Assembly: GCF_000247695.1 (NCBI RefSeq)
Contig: NW_004624742.1
Location: 2,674,157 to 2,738,156, forward strand
Direction: 5' to 3'
Length of the DNA: 64,000 nt
DNA from: Heterocephalus glaber
Taxonomy: Eukaryota; Chordata; Mammalia; Rodentia; Bathyergidae
Shown here piece after piece: positions 34,140-46,097 of this stretch; position 1 is the stretch's first letter; each line of letters starts with the position of its first letter. The notes under the pieces are model-generated. The model worked only from the letters and a program-made list of their open reading frames with translations, did no database searches and was not told where the DNA came from. Position numbers and translations under genes: made by a program.

Positions 34140-35030
34140 AGAATGACAGTGTGAACACACACACACACAATTAGTATTATACACTAAGTTTACTGAGATG
34201 AAAACTTGAACCCTGAGTCTCTTATAATTCCTGACAGTGTCATTTCTATCATAGATGCTCAACTGGAATTGTTAAATAAATGAGTCAATGCCTGAAAAAT
34301 AAACAGCCCTGGAGTGGCAAGAAGGTCTTCATAGAGAAAGTAGGAAGTTGCCTAGATCATTACAGGGCATTGACCAGAATGCTGGTTATAGAAAGTTTTT
34401 CCATGTCATTCTGAGGGCCAAGAATAATCCTTTCCACTTATTTCATGGTGAGGAGCTACAGAGATGTTTATTTTTTAGGTTCTTTTTGTGGCCAAAGGTA
34501 AAGAAGTTAATTCTTTTAATTGCTCCCTGACATGTTGATTTATAGCAGCCCTCTGCTCAGCCTCATTGTTCCACCCTTACAACCATTGTCAAGGTGCCCA
34601 GACGGGGAAGCCATAGCAGTGGACACACAAGGTGGGTGACCTCGTCCTTCCCTGGGAGAACCCATTGTTAGCTCTGTGGCAGAGGAGAGGGGTGGGGCAG
34701 GCGTCTCTGTGTTTATCTTCACAGTGTCTGATTCTCGTATGGGCGGAGAAATAAATCGTTTATTAGAACTCGGGCGACCATGTTCTTTCCTGTGCGGACA
34801 TGGATGACTGCAGCGTTAAGCAGTGAGCACTGCGTACTCTCCAGTGCTTTTGCAACCTTTCATTCTTTGTAGAAAGTTTGCTGTTTTCAGCACGCTCTGA
34901 AAAGAACATCATTTTTCTTTGGTAAGGTAGGAACAGCCTCTGGGTGCAAACAGGTGAATGAACAAAATGCTATTTCTGCATGGTAATTAGTCACAGGACA
35001 CCTTGGTGTAAATTGGGGAAGTACCATCTG
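34140..35030. other. Intergenic stretch, nothing recognised
   Basis: A short (AC)n lies at 34155-34168. Otherwise no recognisable gene or repeat. Confidence 0.45.
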
Positions 35031-35048
35031 CTAAGAATGGTTACTTTT

Positions 35049-35748
35049 AAAAAACTTCAATCTGGGGCCGGGGATTTAGCTCAGTGGTTTTGCTGCCTGC
35101 TGCGCAAGTGCAAGGACCCGAGTTCCATCCCCAGTACCAAAAAACAAACAAACAAACAAACAAAAAACTTCAATCAGTACTTTATATCATGTTCAAAAAT
35201 AACTCAATGGATCATAGACCTCCATACAAAATATAAAATGATAAAACTTTCAGTTCAGATGAAATTGGGTTTTTAATTTTTTGTGTGTTTTAACAATTTT
35301 ACTGTACATTTTAGATATACATAATGATGGCATTCATCACAGGGAATTTGTACCTGTACATGATATATCTTGTTTTTCTTTTTTTCCCATTTCCCTCCCC
35401 TCCCTTCAACTCCTCTCCCTCTCCTTATTTACAAAAACTTTATTTCCATTTTTTCCTTCTATTCTCTTTTTTTTCTTGTCTTTTCTTTCCTTTCTCCCCT
35501 CTCTTGTTCCCCTTACCATTTGAACATTTTCTATTTCCCAATATCTATTATACATTTTGGTCCTTATTTATACTTTTGGTTTCTCACATCAGAAAAACAA
35601 TGTGGTATTTAAACATGTGCATCCTTTTTATTTCACTTAAAAGTATGGTCTCAAGGTGCATCCATTTAGTTAGAAATGTCTCAAGTTTATCCTTCTTTAT
35701 GGCAGAGTAGTACTCTGTTGTATAAAAAACCACATCTTCATTATCCAT
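35049..35748 (-). mobile_element. Rearranged L1 insertion within one TSD
   Basis: TSD AGAATGGTTACTTTT at 35034-35048 and 35750-35764. Inside, the right part (about 35270-35748) is an antisense L1 3' end. The left part (about 35176-35268) reads as sense L1 ORF2-like text (AACTCAATGGATCATAGACC). A young ID SINE sits at 35064-35163. Confidence 0.8.
35064..35163 (+). repeat. ID-type SINE (young subfamily)
   Basis: GGCCGGGGATTTAGCTCAG to CCATCCCCAGTACC with a (CAAA)n tail. TSD AAAACTTCAATC at 35051-35062 and 35164-35175. Confidence 0.95.
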
Positions 35749-35764
35749 AGAATGGTTACTTTTT

Positions 35765-36603
35765 GTTTCAGCTTGGCTGGGCCATGGTTCCCACATATAA
35801 GTCAAAAATTATTGTGGAAATTTCTGTGAGGGAGTTTTGGCTGAGCTTATCATGTAAGTCAGTTGGCTTTGGGCAAAATCGACTGCCCTCCACGATGGAG
35901 GTGAGCCTCACTGACTCAAAAGCACAAAAGCTCCACCTACTCAAGCAAAGGGGATTCTACATGCAGAAGGCCTTCAGATTTGAGCTACACTCTCAGTTCT
36001 TCCAGATCTTCAGCTTGCTGGCCAACTCTGCAGTTTGGACTTGCCAGCTGCCATAATTACCTGAGCAATTCCTTACAATTAATCAATTTCCTCTCTCTCT
36101 CTGTTTCTCTCTCTCTCTCTCTCTCTGTCTGTCTCCTACACACACCTTTTCCCTTCTTCTCTTCCTCCTTTTTATTCCCTCCTCACCCTTCTGTCTCCCT
36201 GACTAGTACACTGCTGCAACACACAGTCCTCTACGTCTCTGTTGCTGAACACAGTGGAATTTATATCTCTCTCAGGGAGCAGCCCATGCCAAGGTCCTTG
36301 TCAGGGGCAGTTTTGATTTTTCTTTACCATATGGTAATTCAGAGACAGACTTTCTCATCCTATGAGCCATTATCCTAAGGGCCTTCTGAGTGCTCTGTGT
36401 CCAGTGGGCAGAAAGGAAAGTGAAATAGAGAAGGCACATCTGCATTCTAACCACCTTGGCCCAGATGTGGCCCTTGTCCTTTCTGCTCTCTTTCCATGCT
36501 GAGAACTAGGCATATGGCCATTGAGAGGGATATTGGGGCTGGAGAATGTGGTCCTCAGTCAGACAATTTCACAGCTAAGACTTTCTACTATAGAAAAGGG
36601 AGT
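35765..36603. other. Intergenic stretch with (TC)n
   Basis: A TC/TCTG-rich microsatellite occupies 36090-36134. No gene recognised in the rest. Confidence 0.5.
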
Positions 36604-36745
36604 GAGCCAGGAATGGTGGTACGTGCCTGTATTCCCAGTACTCAGGAGGCTGAGGCAGGAGGATCACTTCAAGTTGGAGGCCAGCCTTTGCTACAGAGTG
36701 AGTTCAAGGTAGCCTGAACTACATAGTGAGACCCTGTCTTAAAAA
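36604..36745 (+). repeat. B1 SINE with internal duplication
   Basis: GAGCCAGGAATGGTGGTACG to GAGACCCTGTCTTAAAAAC. The GAGGCCAGCCT / AAGGTAGCCTG repetition shows the 29-base internal duplication. Its A tail runs into a long GAAA array. Confidence 0.93.
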
Positions 36746-36844
36746 CAGAAAGAAAGAAGGAAAGAAAGAAAAAGAAAGGAAATAAGGAAAGGAAGGAAGA
36801 GAGAGAAGAAAGAAAAGGAAAAAAGAAAGAAAGAAAGAAAGAGA

Positions 36845-36912
<68 letters not shown>

Positions 36913-36919
36913 GAGAAAG
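36746..36919. repeat. (GAAA)n / purine microsatellite
   Basis: About 170 bases of GAAA with GGAA and GAGA variants, most regular at 36850-36910. It probably grew from the B1 A tail. Confidence 0.97.
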
Positions 36920-37097
36920 GGTGAATCTGATAACTAGCATGGTCATCTTAAACCTTCACTTTCTTTTGTTTATCGTAAAGAAGCCTTACGACATCTCCAC
37001 TGTAAGTCCTCCTGTGTTTTCTCTGACCAGAGTCCCTATCCAATTGTTTCCTTCTGAAATGGCACAGAACATCTTTTCTTAATTTCCTGAGTGCCAT

Positions 37098-37405
37098 AGT
37101 TTGAATATATATCCCTCAGAGTTCATGTGTTGGAAACTTCGTCCTCCGTGCAGCAGTGTTGGGGGTTGGGGAGCTAATAGGATGTGATTTGGTCACCAGT
37201 GTCACTGTGAGAGCAAGTTTATTATAAACTTAGCTCCCCTCTTGTCCTCTCTGTCTGTCTCCAGTGCTTGCTTGTCTTCCCACCGTGTCAGGCTGTGTCC
37301 AGACGTCAGCCTCCAAAACAGATGGAAATAGATGTCTTTTCTTTACAGGTTGTCCAGTCTGGGGTATTCTGGTATGGCAACCGGAAACAGACTGAAGCAC
37401 TGAGT
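37098..37405 (+). mobile_element. MaLR LTR fragment
   Basis: TGCCATAGTTTGAATATATA TCCC and TTCATGTGTTGGAAACTTCG open the element; CTCCAAAACAGATGGAAATA follows. Sense orientation. Confidence 0.75.
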
Positions 37406-37969
37406 GGCTGACCTCGCATCATCAAGCCTTTCCCAGATTTAAAATTTATTAAGGAACAAAAGGTTAATGCAAATTAAAAGCCTAAATAACAACAGAAGGC
37501 TGTATATTATTACATGTGCAAAGAACAGGACAGTTAATCAGTACAATGGGAGTTCAGAAGAGGCAAAGAACTTGGGTCATTGTGTTCAGAGAAAATATTT
37601 ATGAAAGAAGTGTATGTGAATTGGGATATTAAGTGTGAGGGTTTTCTATGGGCAGAGGGGGATTGGAATGCTTTCAAAAATAGGTGAACAGGAGAAATGA
37701 ACAAGAAAACAAAGATGGGTATAGTAAACAAACTAACATGACTAAAAGGAATACTAGGAGAAATTGGTTTAAAAACGCAAATTAAATCTGGATTGTGTTT
37801 GAACTGAGTTAAAATAGTTATAAAAAGCAGCAGTCCTTAGAAGGTTTTTGTATGGCAAAAGCAATATTTTAGAAGAATAATATAGCTGAATACAGGATGG
37901 TTTGCAGGGAAGCACACAGAAGCAAGTAATCAGAATCTTCAAAATCTTGGTTATAAAAATCTTGTGCTT

Positions 37970-38430
37970 GTTTTGGAATTATTCAGAACCTTTTAGTTGC
38001 ATGTGAAAGAAATGCAACTTGAACTAGTTTAAGAAAAAGGGAATTCCTTGGTTTATGTAAGAGGGAATTCTGAGCTCCATCTGTCCTAGGCATAGTTGGA
38101 TCCAGGAGCAAAAACTGATACAGTTTGTAATGATATATGACAGTTTTTGGTTTTCCATCTGTCAGCCCTGCTTGACTCTGCTGACACAGTCTTCTTCTAC
38201 ATGTTGGGCAGCATGACATTAGCAGCTCTAGCCTCACATCCCCACAGCTGTGCAAGCCAGCAGGAAGAACCAGTCTTCCTGAAGAGTGCCTGTAGAAGTC
38301 CGGGGGCAGGTGCTTATAGTCCAGGTTTGGGTCACATATGCATCCCTGAACCAGTACTTCAGCTGCAGGGGTGAACTACTCTGGCCACTACTAGCCTGTG
38401 GGCTCCAAAGTGGGAAGATATATGCATTTG
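37970..38430. repeat. Old interspersed repeat (same family as 5320-6050)
   Basis: AGAAAAAGGGAATTCCTTGG, TAGTTGGATCCAGGAGCAAA and TGGGTCACATATGCATCCCT GAACC match the block at 5320-6050 in order. Family not named. Confidence 0.5.
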
Positions 38431-38487
38431 AGGGGCGGGGATAAGAGTAGGGACCTAAGTAATTCCGAATGAAAAATCCACCATGAG

Positions 38488-38604
38488 GGGCTGGGGATTT
38501 AGCTCAGGGGCACCACACCTGCCTCACAAGCAGAAGGTCCTGAGTTTGATCCCCGGTACAGAAAGAGAGGGGGGGAGAGAGAGAGACAGAGAGGAAGAAA
38601 GAAA
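38488..38604 (+). repeat. ID-type SINE (young subfamily)
   Basis: GGGGCTGGGGATTTAGCTCA to GTTTGATCCCCGGTAC with a GA-rich tail. TSD including ATCCACCATGAG at 38476-38487 and 38606-38617. Confidence 0.95.
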
Positions 38605-38617
38605 GATCCACCATGAG

Positions 38618-39040
38618 AGAGATTCTGTTATCAGGCAAAGAAAAGGAATGCTGATTACTACAACCTAATTTTTTGCATTAGGTTTTCATTTTCCCAAGAT
38701 CTTAAGTTTCTCATTAGCCAAACACTTGAGTAGCTCTTTGTTGTCTGGAATATGTTTTTCTAATAGGTAATCACATCTCCCAACATCCTCTATACTAGTA
38801 TTGAGGATATAATAGGCACTTGACTCTCCAAATTCTACTTCAGAAGTAAGTGTCTGTGTTCATCCTTTCATTTGAATTCCTCATCCCTCACTTATGAACA
38901 GTGCCCTCTGCCTTTTGTCTGGCCCACCGAAACAAGATCCCTACTGAGCTTGCTATCCATCTCTGGCCTTTCTAACTTGTTATACACAGAACACTAGAGT
39001 CATCATCCTAAAACAAAGGACCTTCACATAGAACAAATCC
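38618..39040. other. Intergenic stretch; possible antisense L2 at 38850-38990
   Basis: GCCCTCTGCCTTTTGTCTGG resembles antisense L2. Otherwise nothing recognised. Confidence 0.35.
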
Positions 39041-39044
39041 TATA

Positions 39045-39581
39045 GGCCTTAATATGGTATAATGGTAGTTTGATTAATGCCTACAAATTTGACCTATCCT
39101 GCTAAGTGCCTTCCTTCGCCAGGTGACCTCATTGCTTCTCCCACTGAGGAGTGGAGACCATTTTTCTACCCCCTTAAACTGAAGCTAACCTTGTGACTTG
39201 GTTTGACAAATAAAATGCAGCAGACATGACATAAGAGTTCTGAAGCTTGGCCTAACAGGCCTGACAACTTCTGCCTTTGCTGGTTTGAAACATTGCCCAC
39301 CAGAGACTCCGATGTAAGGAAGCAGTCTGGCCTACTGGAGGTTAAGCTGCCATGTGGTGAAGACATGAGGCTCTCCAGCCAACAATCAACAGCCAGACAC
39401 ATGAGCAAGGTCATCTTGGGCCTCCCAGCCCAGCTGATGCTAGCTGAGTGCAGACACATTAATGAGCCCAAAAGAACCCAAGATAGGAATAGCCAGCCAA
39501 CACATAGAAATGTACAAAATAATGACTCATTGTTTTAAGCCACTAAGTTTTGGGGTGTTTTGTTATACAGCAATGGATAGT
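39045..39581 (+). mobile_element. MLT1-like MaLR LTR
   Basis: CTTGTGACTTGGTTTGACAA, CATGTGGTGAAGACATGAGG and the typical end TAAGCCACTAAGTTTTGGGG TGTTTTGTTATACAGCAATG. Confidence 0.88.
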
Positions 39582-40884
39582 TGTGACAGGCATAGCAGTA
39601 GGATTTTTTTGAAGTAAGGGAGATGTTTAGACTATATCTCTTTAATTGAAGTTTAAGGAAATGATGAGTTCAGGTTGAAATAAGCACTGGGAGCCTTTGG
39701 TACATTCCAATAGTGATGTCTAGTGGGTAGGTGAATTACATGAGGCTCTCTGGATTGGGTCATCAGTTTTAGCAGTTGACAGTGGATTAAATCACTCAGG
39801 ACCACCCACCGATTGACAGGAGGCAGAAGCCTAAGGTCAGAAAACAAAGCTTTGGGGAACACTTAACATTTAAGGATGGGCAGAGGAAAGAAAGCCAGCA
39901 GAGTAGATTGAGTTTTGCAACATAACTAGAAAAGGGTAAGCGTATTTTATATACTTTGCTTTTATTCTTTATTTTTTTCCTGGCCAATCAGAAAAGGAGA
40001 GAGGAAAAACATAAGACAGTGGAAGAAGCCAAAGAGATACCTGGGATTGTAGGTAATGTAAGGTAATGTAGGTAATGTAAGGTAATGTAAGGAAGTCCCA
40101 AGGAGTCATTCTTAGGATGCAAACAACCCTAGAAACACCACAGGTCAGCGATGGGATATTTACAGTTGCATCCCAGGGCCTTGAGGAAAATGCTTATGTA
40201 AGAAGCATAGCAAACTGTGCAGAAAAAGCAACTAACCAACCTTTCTACACATACTCCTCTCTCACCAAGACATAGATCTGAGAAAAACCCAAATTTAGAT
40301 AAAAATAGACAAACTAGCCACTCTAATGAATGCCAGAAGTGGCAGAGATGTGTGAAAAGACAGTCACAGAAAGGCAAAAATCAAAATATGAACAACACAG
40401 ATAACATAGTGAGAAAAGAGAAAGATACACAAAGGGGCATGGTTCTTGAAATGTCTTACTCCTTCAACTTCCTATCTTTGTCACCACATCAGAGTAGTTA
40501 TGGACTGCTTACTGTCCTGTGGGGAACTTGATGTGTCCTTTTATATTTCAGCATATAAATATGTCATTATGTATTTTTTAAGTCAGTGTAACAGAGCTGC
40601 TCACACTTTATAATAAGTTGAATCTCCTCATTTTTACACCTTTTTGACATTTTTGACCACGAGACTGCAGCACCATTGGCCACTCTGTCTCTGACTCAGT
40701 TTCTCAAATGCATACTGAACATTCCACCGTGCGAGGCTCTGCAGGCACACAGAAATGTAGGCAGTGGTGTTCCAGTAAGCCAGCACTCTGGAAAAAGAAG
40801 ACCTGCCTTGTAACATTTGCCAGTCCTTTTGTAGTATAAATGCTCCTACCATGGCTGATTTCAAGCTGGTTTAACAATGGGCTC
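39582..40884. other. Intergenic stretch with a short GGTAATGTAA array
   Basis: A short 10/11-mer tandem array at 40052-40092 repeats GGTAATGTAA. 40640-40884 may be the upstream part of the next LTR. No gene recognised. Confidence 0.5.
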
Positions 40885-41160
40885 ATAAAATTCCTGAAAA
40901 ATGCAGCTGCCCTGGGACAAACACTGAAGAATGAGGAAGTCTGAGGTACTCCAGACAGCAGCCAGCACAACTCTCTCAGCTCTGTGCATGAAACCATGCT
41001 GGTCCTTCCAGCCCAGCTGACTCTCAGCCAAGGTATGCCCAGGGGAGAACAGCATAAGAACTTCCTCACTAAAGCAAGGAATCATGAAAAATAATAGGTT
41101 GTTGTTTTATGTCACTACGTTTTGGGGTGCTTTGTTACATGGCAATAATTAGCTGATATG
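40885..41160 (+). mobile_element. MLT1-like LTR 3' part
   Basis: CCTTCCAGCCCAGCTGACTC and the end TATGTCACTACGTTTTGGGG TGCTTTGTTACATGGCAATA. Confidence 0.8.
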
Positions 41161-41164
41161 CACC

Positions 41165-41981
41165 TAGTGTAGACTGCATGAAGAAGCCTCAGGCTACAGA
41201 GAAGCAAGAGCCTTTCCACCTTCCCTTCATCTTTGTTCCACTGCCAATCCTATTTTCATGCTTTCTGGGAAGCTTTAGTCTTTCACTTGGCTGTCCCAAG
41301 ACTTCCTGGACACCTGTTGCCAAACATAAGCACTGATCCCTCTTATGCTCTTGCCTCTTTGAATATGCCACCGTTCCATTTTTAACCAGATTGGGAGCTA
41401 GGCACAGTAAAGACCTATATTTGTTTTAAAAATTTTTATTTTATCAAAAACTCAAGACTGTTAATTTCATTAAGCGAGGGAAATTGGAACAACTATATGC
41501 CAGGCCACTCACAATCAAACAGCATTTGGTAACGCCCTCTTCGGCTATTCTACTGTTTCCTCTGCACTCAGACATTTCTTATCTATCCCATCATTGATAA
41601 CAGACATTAAGCAACTATAACCAATTTGTTAAATATTGACTTGGTACAGTAATGAGGATCCTGGGTCCTTTTGTTTCCAGGACATCCCACTCCTAAACAA
41701 CTCCTTTGTTGTTTTTGTTTTTGTTTTTTGGGGGGTGACATTTTCTCCCTAAGTAATTTTGCTGAGCAGACCCTGGCTGGGCTTATCTAAGGAATTTTCT
41801 CCTACTAAAGACTTCAAAAATAAGATCAATATATTTGGGCTGTGTACCTTAACCGTATGCAAAATACTAGTGATTCCAAAATATCAGGATCAGGGTAACA
41901 GTAACAAAAACAACAAAAAAAAGAGCTCTTCAAATAATTAGTTTCCTAAAGCAAGAAAATAATCATCACAAAGATCAAGAT
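41165..41981. other. Intergenic stretch, nothing recognised
   Basis: Ordinary non-coding sequence with T-rich runs (41705-41735). Confidence 0.45.
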
Positions 41982-42165
41982 ACACCTGGTGTTGCAGCAT
42001 ACACCCATAATCCCAGCACTGTGGGAGGCTAAAGCAAGAGGGTTGCAAGTTCAAGATTAGCTTGGGCAACTTGTAGATTTAACGAGGCCCTGTTTAAAAT
42101 AAAAAAATAAAAAGGGTTGGGGATGTAGCTTAGCATAAGGGCCTGGATTCAATTCCCAGTGCGTG
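41982..42165 (+). repeat. B1+ID composite SINE
   Basis: ACACCTGGTGTTGCAGCATA to AACGAGGCCCTGTTTAAAAT, then GGGTTGGGGATGTAGCTTAG and CAATTCCCAGTGC. Confidence 0.92.
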
Positions 42166-42386
42166 TTGGAGGGGTCAAGATAATGTTTTGGCCTGGAAGG
42201 AGGGAGAGGGTTAATGATTAGGGACGGATGTATGGGAGAAGCCTTCAGGTAATGTTCTGATTCTTGCCTAGATCAGAAGTCATACGTATTTGCTCTATAA
42301 TAGTTTTTGAGTATAAATGCAATTTTTATGCTCTTTATGAACATAGATTTTATTTCACAGTAAGAAAAACTATCAACTTAAAGGTG

Positions 42387-42729
42387 CAGATGCTCCTTGA
42401 CTTATGATGGGGTTATGTTATGATAACCCATTGTAACTTTAAAATATCCTAAGTTGAAAAATTACTTAATACACCTTACCTATCAAACCTCTCAGCTTAT
42501 CTTAGCCTACATTAAACCTTTACATTAACTTTACCTTTACATTAGCCTTCCTTTGGGGAAACTCATCTGACACAAAGCCTACTTTACAATAAAGTGTTGG
42601 ATACCTCATGTAATTGATGAGTGTGAAAGAGATCAGCTGTAAGGTGTGATGTGCATGATGGATGTGCACTTTCACACCATCATGGAGTCCAACTATTGTG
42701 TCAAACCACTGTGGGTCAGGGAGCATCTG
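42387..42729. mobile_element. MER2-like (TcMar-Tigger) non-autonomous DNA transposon, near full length
   Basis: Starts CAGATGCTCCTTGACTTATG and ends in the inverse complement of CAGATGCTCCCTGACCCA, so terminal inverted repeats are visible. Inner text (TAATACACCTTACCTATC, ATAAAGTGTTGGATACCTC) matches MER2 as I recall it. 343 bases, close to the family length. The flanking TA has decayed to TG and CA. Confidence 0.85.
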
Positions 42730-42894
42730 CAGAGCATTCTACATTCCAGGTTCTCACTGTGTCACCTAGGCACTTGTTAGAAAAGAAGAATCTCCATCCT
42801 ACCCCAGACCTACTGCATCTACCCACCCCCGGGTGGTTTGTCTGCACGTTAAAGATTGAGAAGCACTGTGCAAAGTTAAAGACTGTAAGTCACT

Positions 42895-43080
42895 AGTCCT
42901 GAGAAGTCACCTTAACCAAGGGCAAAACAGTCACTTTATCATTGTGCCCAAGTCTCATCCATGAGAGGCCATAATCTGTCCTCCTGCCCAGGGTGCTGTG
43001 AGGAGGGTTTGAGATGATATTCTGTATATGAAAGCTCTTTGAAAAAAACACAGTCAAACATCATATAAATTACTCTTATC
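42895..43080 (+). repeat. MIR SINE
   Basis: GTGCTGTGAGGAGGGTTTGA GATGATA and TATGAAAGCTCTTTGAAAA follow the MIR 3' half. Confidence 0.65.
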
Positions 43081-43081
43081 A

Positions 43082-43680
43082 CCTTAAGATAGAACCTTCA
43101 AATAATCAATTGCAAAGAAACAAATATCACATCCCCTTCAATTTCTTACTTTTCTGGCAGCCTGTGCTTCTTGATTCTGCTTTGTCAAAATTTACTCTTC
43201 TCCCTGCCTTCACAACCAGGTGCAGGGTCACCCAGGCCTTTTGCAAAGTCTCTGAAGCCAGTTACACCTGTCGAACTGCACCAGAAGCCCCATCCTAACT
43301 TTCTGACAAGTTAGACCCACATATTTGTCTGTGCCTATGGTATGAGAACAGCATCCAGCCAGTTGGACGAAGTTGAGCTCCAGTGGGAACAGGAGCAGCA
43401 GGCAAGAAGGCCTCAGACACTTTCAATTGTTCATGGCTCTTTGTCTTATTGTCTGAAATTGTTTTTTAAATTTAAGTACATAAAGCTAGCATGATTTCTT
43501 CTGCTGAATAGATGTCAGGATGGATAATCCACTCCAGGAAGATCACTCAGTCCAACTTAATGAAGCCCCTATCCTTCACACACTCACAGAAACACCAGTG
43601 GGTCATATTGAGGCCGTACTTCCCAATCCATCCATGTGGATTTGAGCAGAGGGCCGCAGGAGTGAGAACCATGATCAGAT
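43082..43680. other. Intergenic stretch, nothing recognised
   Basis: Non-coding with no repeat recognised. Confidence 0.45.
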
Positions 43681-43884
43681 TTTTTTTTTTGGCATATTAA
43701 GGATGGAACCAAAGGCCGCACACAAGCTAGGCAAATGCTTTACTGCTGAGCTATAGTCCCAGCCCTTTTTAATTATTGTGAAACAGAGTCTCTAAATTGC
43801 TCAGGCTGGCTTGACCTTGTGATGCTCCTGCCTCAGCCTCCCGGAGTGCTGGGATTACAGGTGTGCACCACTATACCCAGCTTT
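43681..43884 (-). repeat. B1+ID composite SINE, antisense
   Basis: Poly-T, CAAGCTAGGCAAATGCTTTA, CTGAGCTATAGTCCCAGCCC, then AAACAGAGTCTCTAAATTGC to GTGCACCACTATACCCAGC. Confidence 0.93.
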
Positions 43885-43924
43885 ATTTATAATTTTTTAC
43901 AAAAAGAAAGTTGGAAGGGGTGGC

Positions 43925-44040
43925 TAGGGCTGTGGCTCAGTGGTAGAGCACTTGCCTAGCATGGATGAGGTCTGAGTACAATATTTATCATAAACCAAAC
44001 CAAACCAAATCAAACCAACTAAGCAAACAACAACAATGAT
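43925..44040 (+). repeat. ID-type SINE (classical subfamily)
   Basis: CTAGGGCTGTGGCTCAGTGG TAGAGCACTTGCCTAGCATG with an (AACC)n-like tail. Confidence 0.9.
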
Positions 44041-44337
44041 AAAAAAAATTCTGTGCTCTGCACTTCATAAGAATTTTTAAAAATTAATGGTGATGAATAT
44101 GTGCATTATTTTGAGTAAGCCATGTAGTTTTCTGAACTTCAAAAAATACTAAAATGATTTACAAAAGGTCCAAATGAACAGGAAATTAAAACACATTGCT
44201 AGAGCTGGTCCAGATTTTTTGCATTAGAGTTCTTCTGCTGAGTTTCCAGAGTTGACACGATGTTTGTATGTTGCCCGTACAGTATATAAATGCAAACAGT
44301 CAGCCACTGGGCTTAGTTATGCATTCATTTTTGCACT

Positions 44338-44553
44338 TTTTTCTTTTTGTGGTACTGGAGATAGAACCCAGGCCATTGTGCAGGCAAGTACAGGGCTACC
44401 TCCCTGCCTATATATATTTATATAGAATATATATATTTTACTTTTGAGATAGGTTCTCTCTAATTTTCCCAAGCTGGCCTCAGTCTTTTGACCCTCCTAC
44501 TTCAGTCTCCTCAGTAGCTAAGATTGCAGGTGTGCACCACTACACTCAGCTCA
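44338..44553 (-). repeat. B1+ID composite SINE, antisense
   Basis: GGTACTGGAGATAGAACCCA (ID part), an (AT)-rich linker 44400-44440, then GATAGGTTCTCTCTAATTTT to GTGTGCACCACTACACTCAG. Confidence 0.88.
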
Positions 44554-44764
44554 ACACAAATTTGAAGACCAGTCTCCTCCAGGTTCTGTAGTTGGTATCA
44601 GTACAACATGGAGAGATATAGATGTGTATTTGTTGTGCGCGTGTGAGTATGTGAGGGATGGGAGAGATTTTTGATGACTGTATGAAAAGAAAGAAAAAAT
44701 CAAGAAGAAGAAGCAGAGGAAGGTGTGTGGCAAAATAGCTAAGAATCCCCCAGAGCCCATGTTC

Positions 44765-45165
44765 TAGTTAGCTGCTCTGGTCCAATCCCAGCACTACTAA
44801 TTATTGTGAGACTGTGGACAAGTTACTTAACTCACTCAGCTGGAACTAAATGTTCTGGTCTGTACAATGGGGACAAAAACACAGGATCTGTTTTATAGAT
44901 TTATTATACACATTATAGTGCTACTTTGGTTCATGAACACTTTTTGCAAGCATTTTGGTTCATAAACAGAAGCATTTGGCAAACTTTTGTTTTTGTTTGC
45001 AGACTCTGCATCGGGTGATGAACATGACCGTGGCCATCTTTCTCACATGAAGCAAATGTGTTCTTTCCCAGAATAGTGGAACGAATTAAATCTGTGAACG
45101 AAGGTACCACTGTAAATGGTTTAAATCAGGTTGCTGGCATATGATAAGGGTTCCATAAATATTAA
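44765..45165 (+). repeat. MIR SINE, interrupted
   Basis: GAGACTGTGGACAAGTTACT TAACTCACTC and GTACAATGGGGACAAAAACA, later CTGGCATATGATAAGGGTTC. About 180 unexplained bases lie between the halves (44935-45115). Confidence 0.7.
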
Positions 45166-45228
45166 TCACAAAATGACTAAAGAAAAAAAAACAGCTATTA
45201 ACTTGTTGAGGGGAAAAAACATCACACC

Positions 45229-45320
45229 AGGGGCCAGGGGTGTCTCTCAGTGGTGGAGCTCTTGCCTGACATGTCCATGCCCTGGGTTCAATCCCCAGCA
45301 CCACAAACAAACAAAAAACC
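45229..45320 (+). repeat. ID-type SINE
   Basis: GGGGCCAGGGGTGTCTCTCA GTGGTGGAGC to GTTCAATCCCCAGCACCAC with a (CAAA)n tail. Confidence 0.9.
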
Positions 45321-45355
45321 CTTAATGTCATAGCATGATTCTTAATACTCTACTA

Positions 45356-45945
45356 GTGATGTTTGTGCAGAAAATAGTTAAAGGGGAGCAGACCTAAACT
45401 GCTACCCAAGAAACTCTGCTTGCAGAGTTGGCTGTTGGCTGGTTGGTGTCTGGGAACTTGGGTTTTACAGAGGTTCCCACACTTAACTGATAAGAGTGGC
45501 TCACTGTGCCCAAGTTGTTTGTGCAAACAGTATGGTTTAGGCTGAACACCTGCTTTCCTTCAGGGAGTCTTGAATTTGCATATGTGCCAATTAGAGACTG
45601 TCTCCTTGACCGGCCCCCAGTAAAAACTTGGGTACTGAGTCTCCAGTGAGCTTCCTGGTGACAGAGAACATTGCAAACCTGGCCTCAGAAAGAACTCATT
45701 GCTGGAGAATTAAGTGTCTCCATTGTGACTCTCCTGGGACAGGAGAGTCCTTTGGGAGTGTGTGCCAAGTTTTCCCCAGATTTCACCCCATATTTCCTTT
45801 CTCTTTGCTGATTGTGCTGGCATCTTTTCACTGCAATGAATCATTGTCACGAGTGAGACTGCATGTGAACCCTGTGAGTCCTGTTAAGGAATCATCAAAC
45901 CTGGGAGTGTTCTTGTGGGGCTCCCAAGAAATGCTGAGCTAGTTA
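45356..45945 (+). mobile_element. Endogenous retrovirus LTR
   Basis: Contains GTACTGAGTCTCCAGTGAGC, TGGAGAATTAAGTGTCTCC and CATCTTTTCACTGCAATGAA TCATTG, the layout of a mammalian ERV LTR near its poly(A) region. The 104-codon frame inside is not a gene. Subfamily not assigned; no internal viral genes adjoin. Confidence 0.7.
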
Positions 45946-46097
45946 ACTCTGAAAGTTGTTTTGGGGGGGATTGGGGGAGACTGCTGTTATCAGAGCATTA
46001 TCTAACTCAATGTAGATGAATGGACATATAATTTTTACAAAAAGTCTCAGAAACATAATGTTATAGGAGAAATATAACTCTCCAGATATATTGCATT

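Noticed and set aside
36746..36919. Regular GAAA array considered as a CRISPR-like or regulatory array
   Set aside because: It is a simple microsatellite grown from a SINE tail, with no spacer-repeat structure. No CRISPR is expected in a mammalian genome.
45628..45942. 104-codon open frame
   Set aside because: It lies wholly within an LTR with no coding signature.
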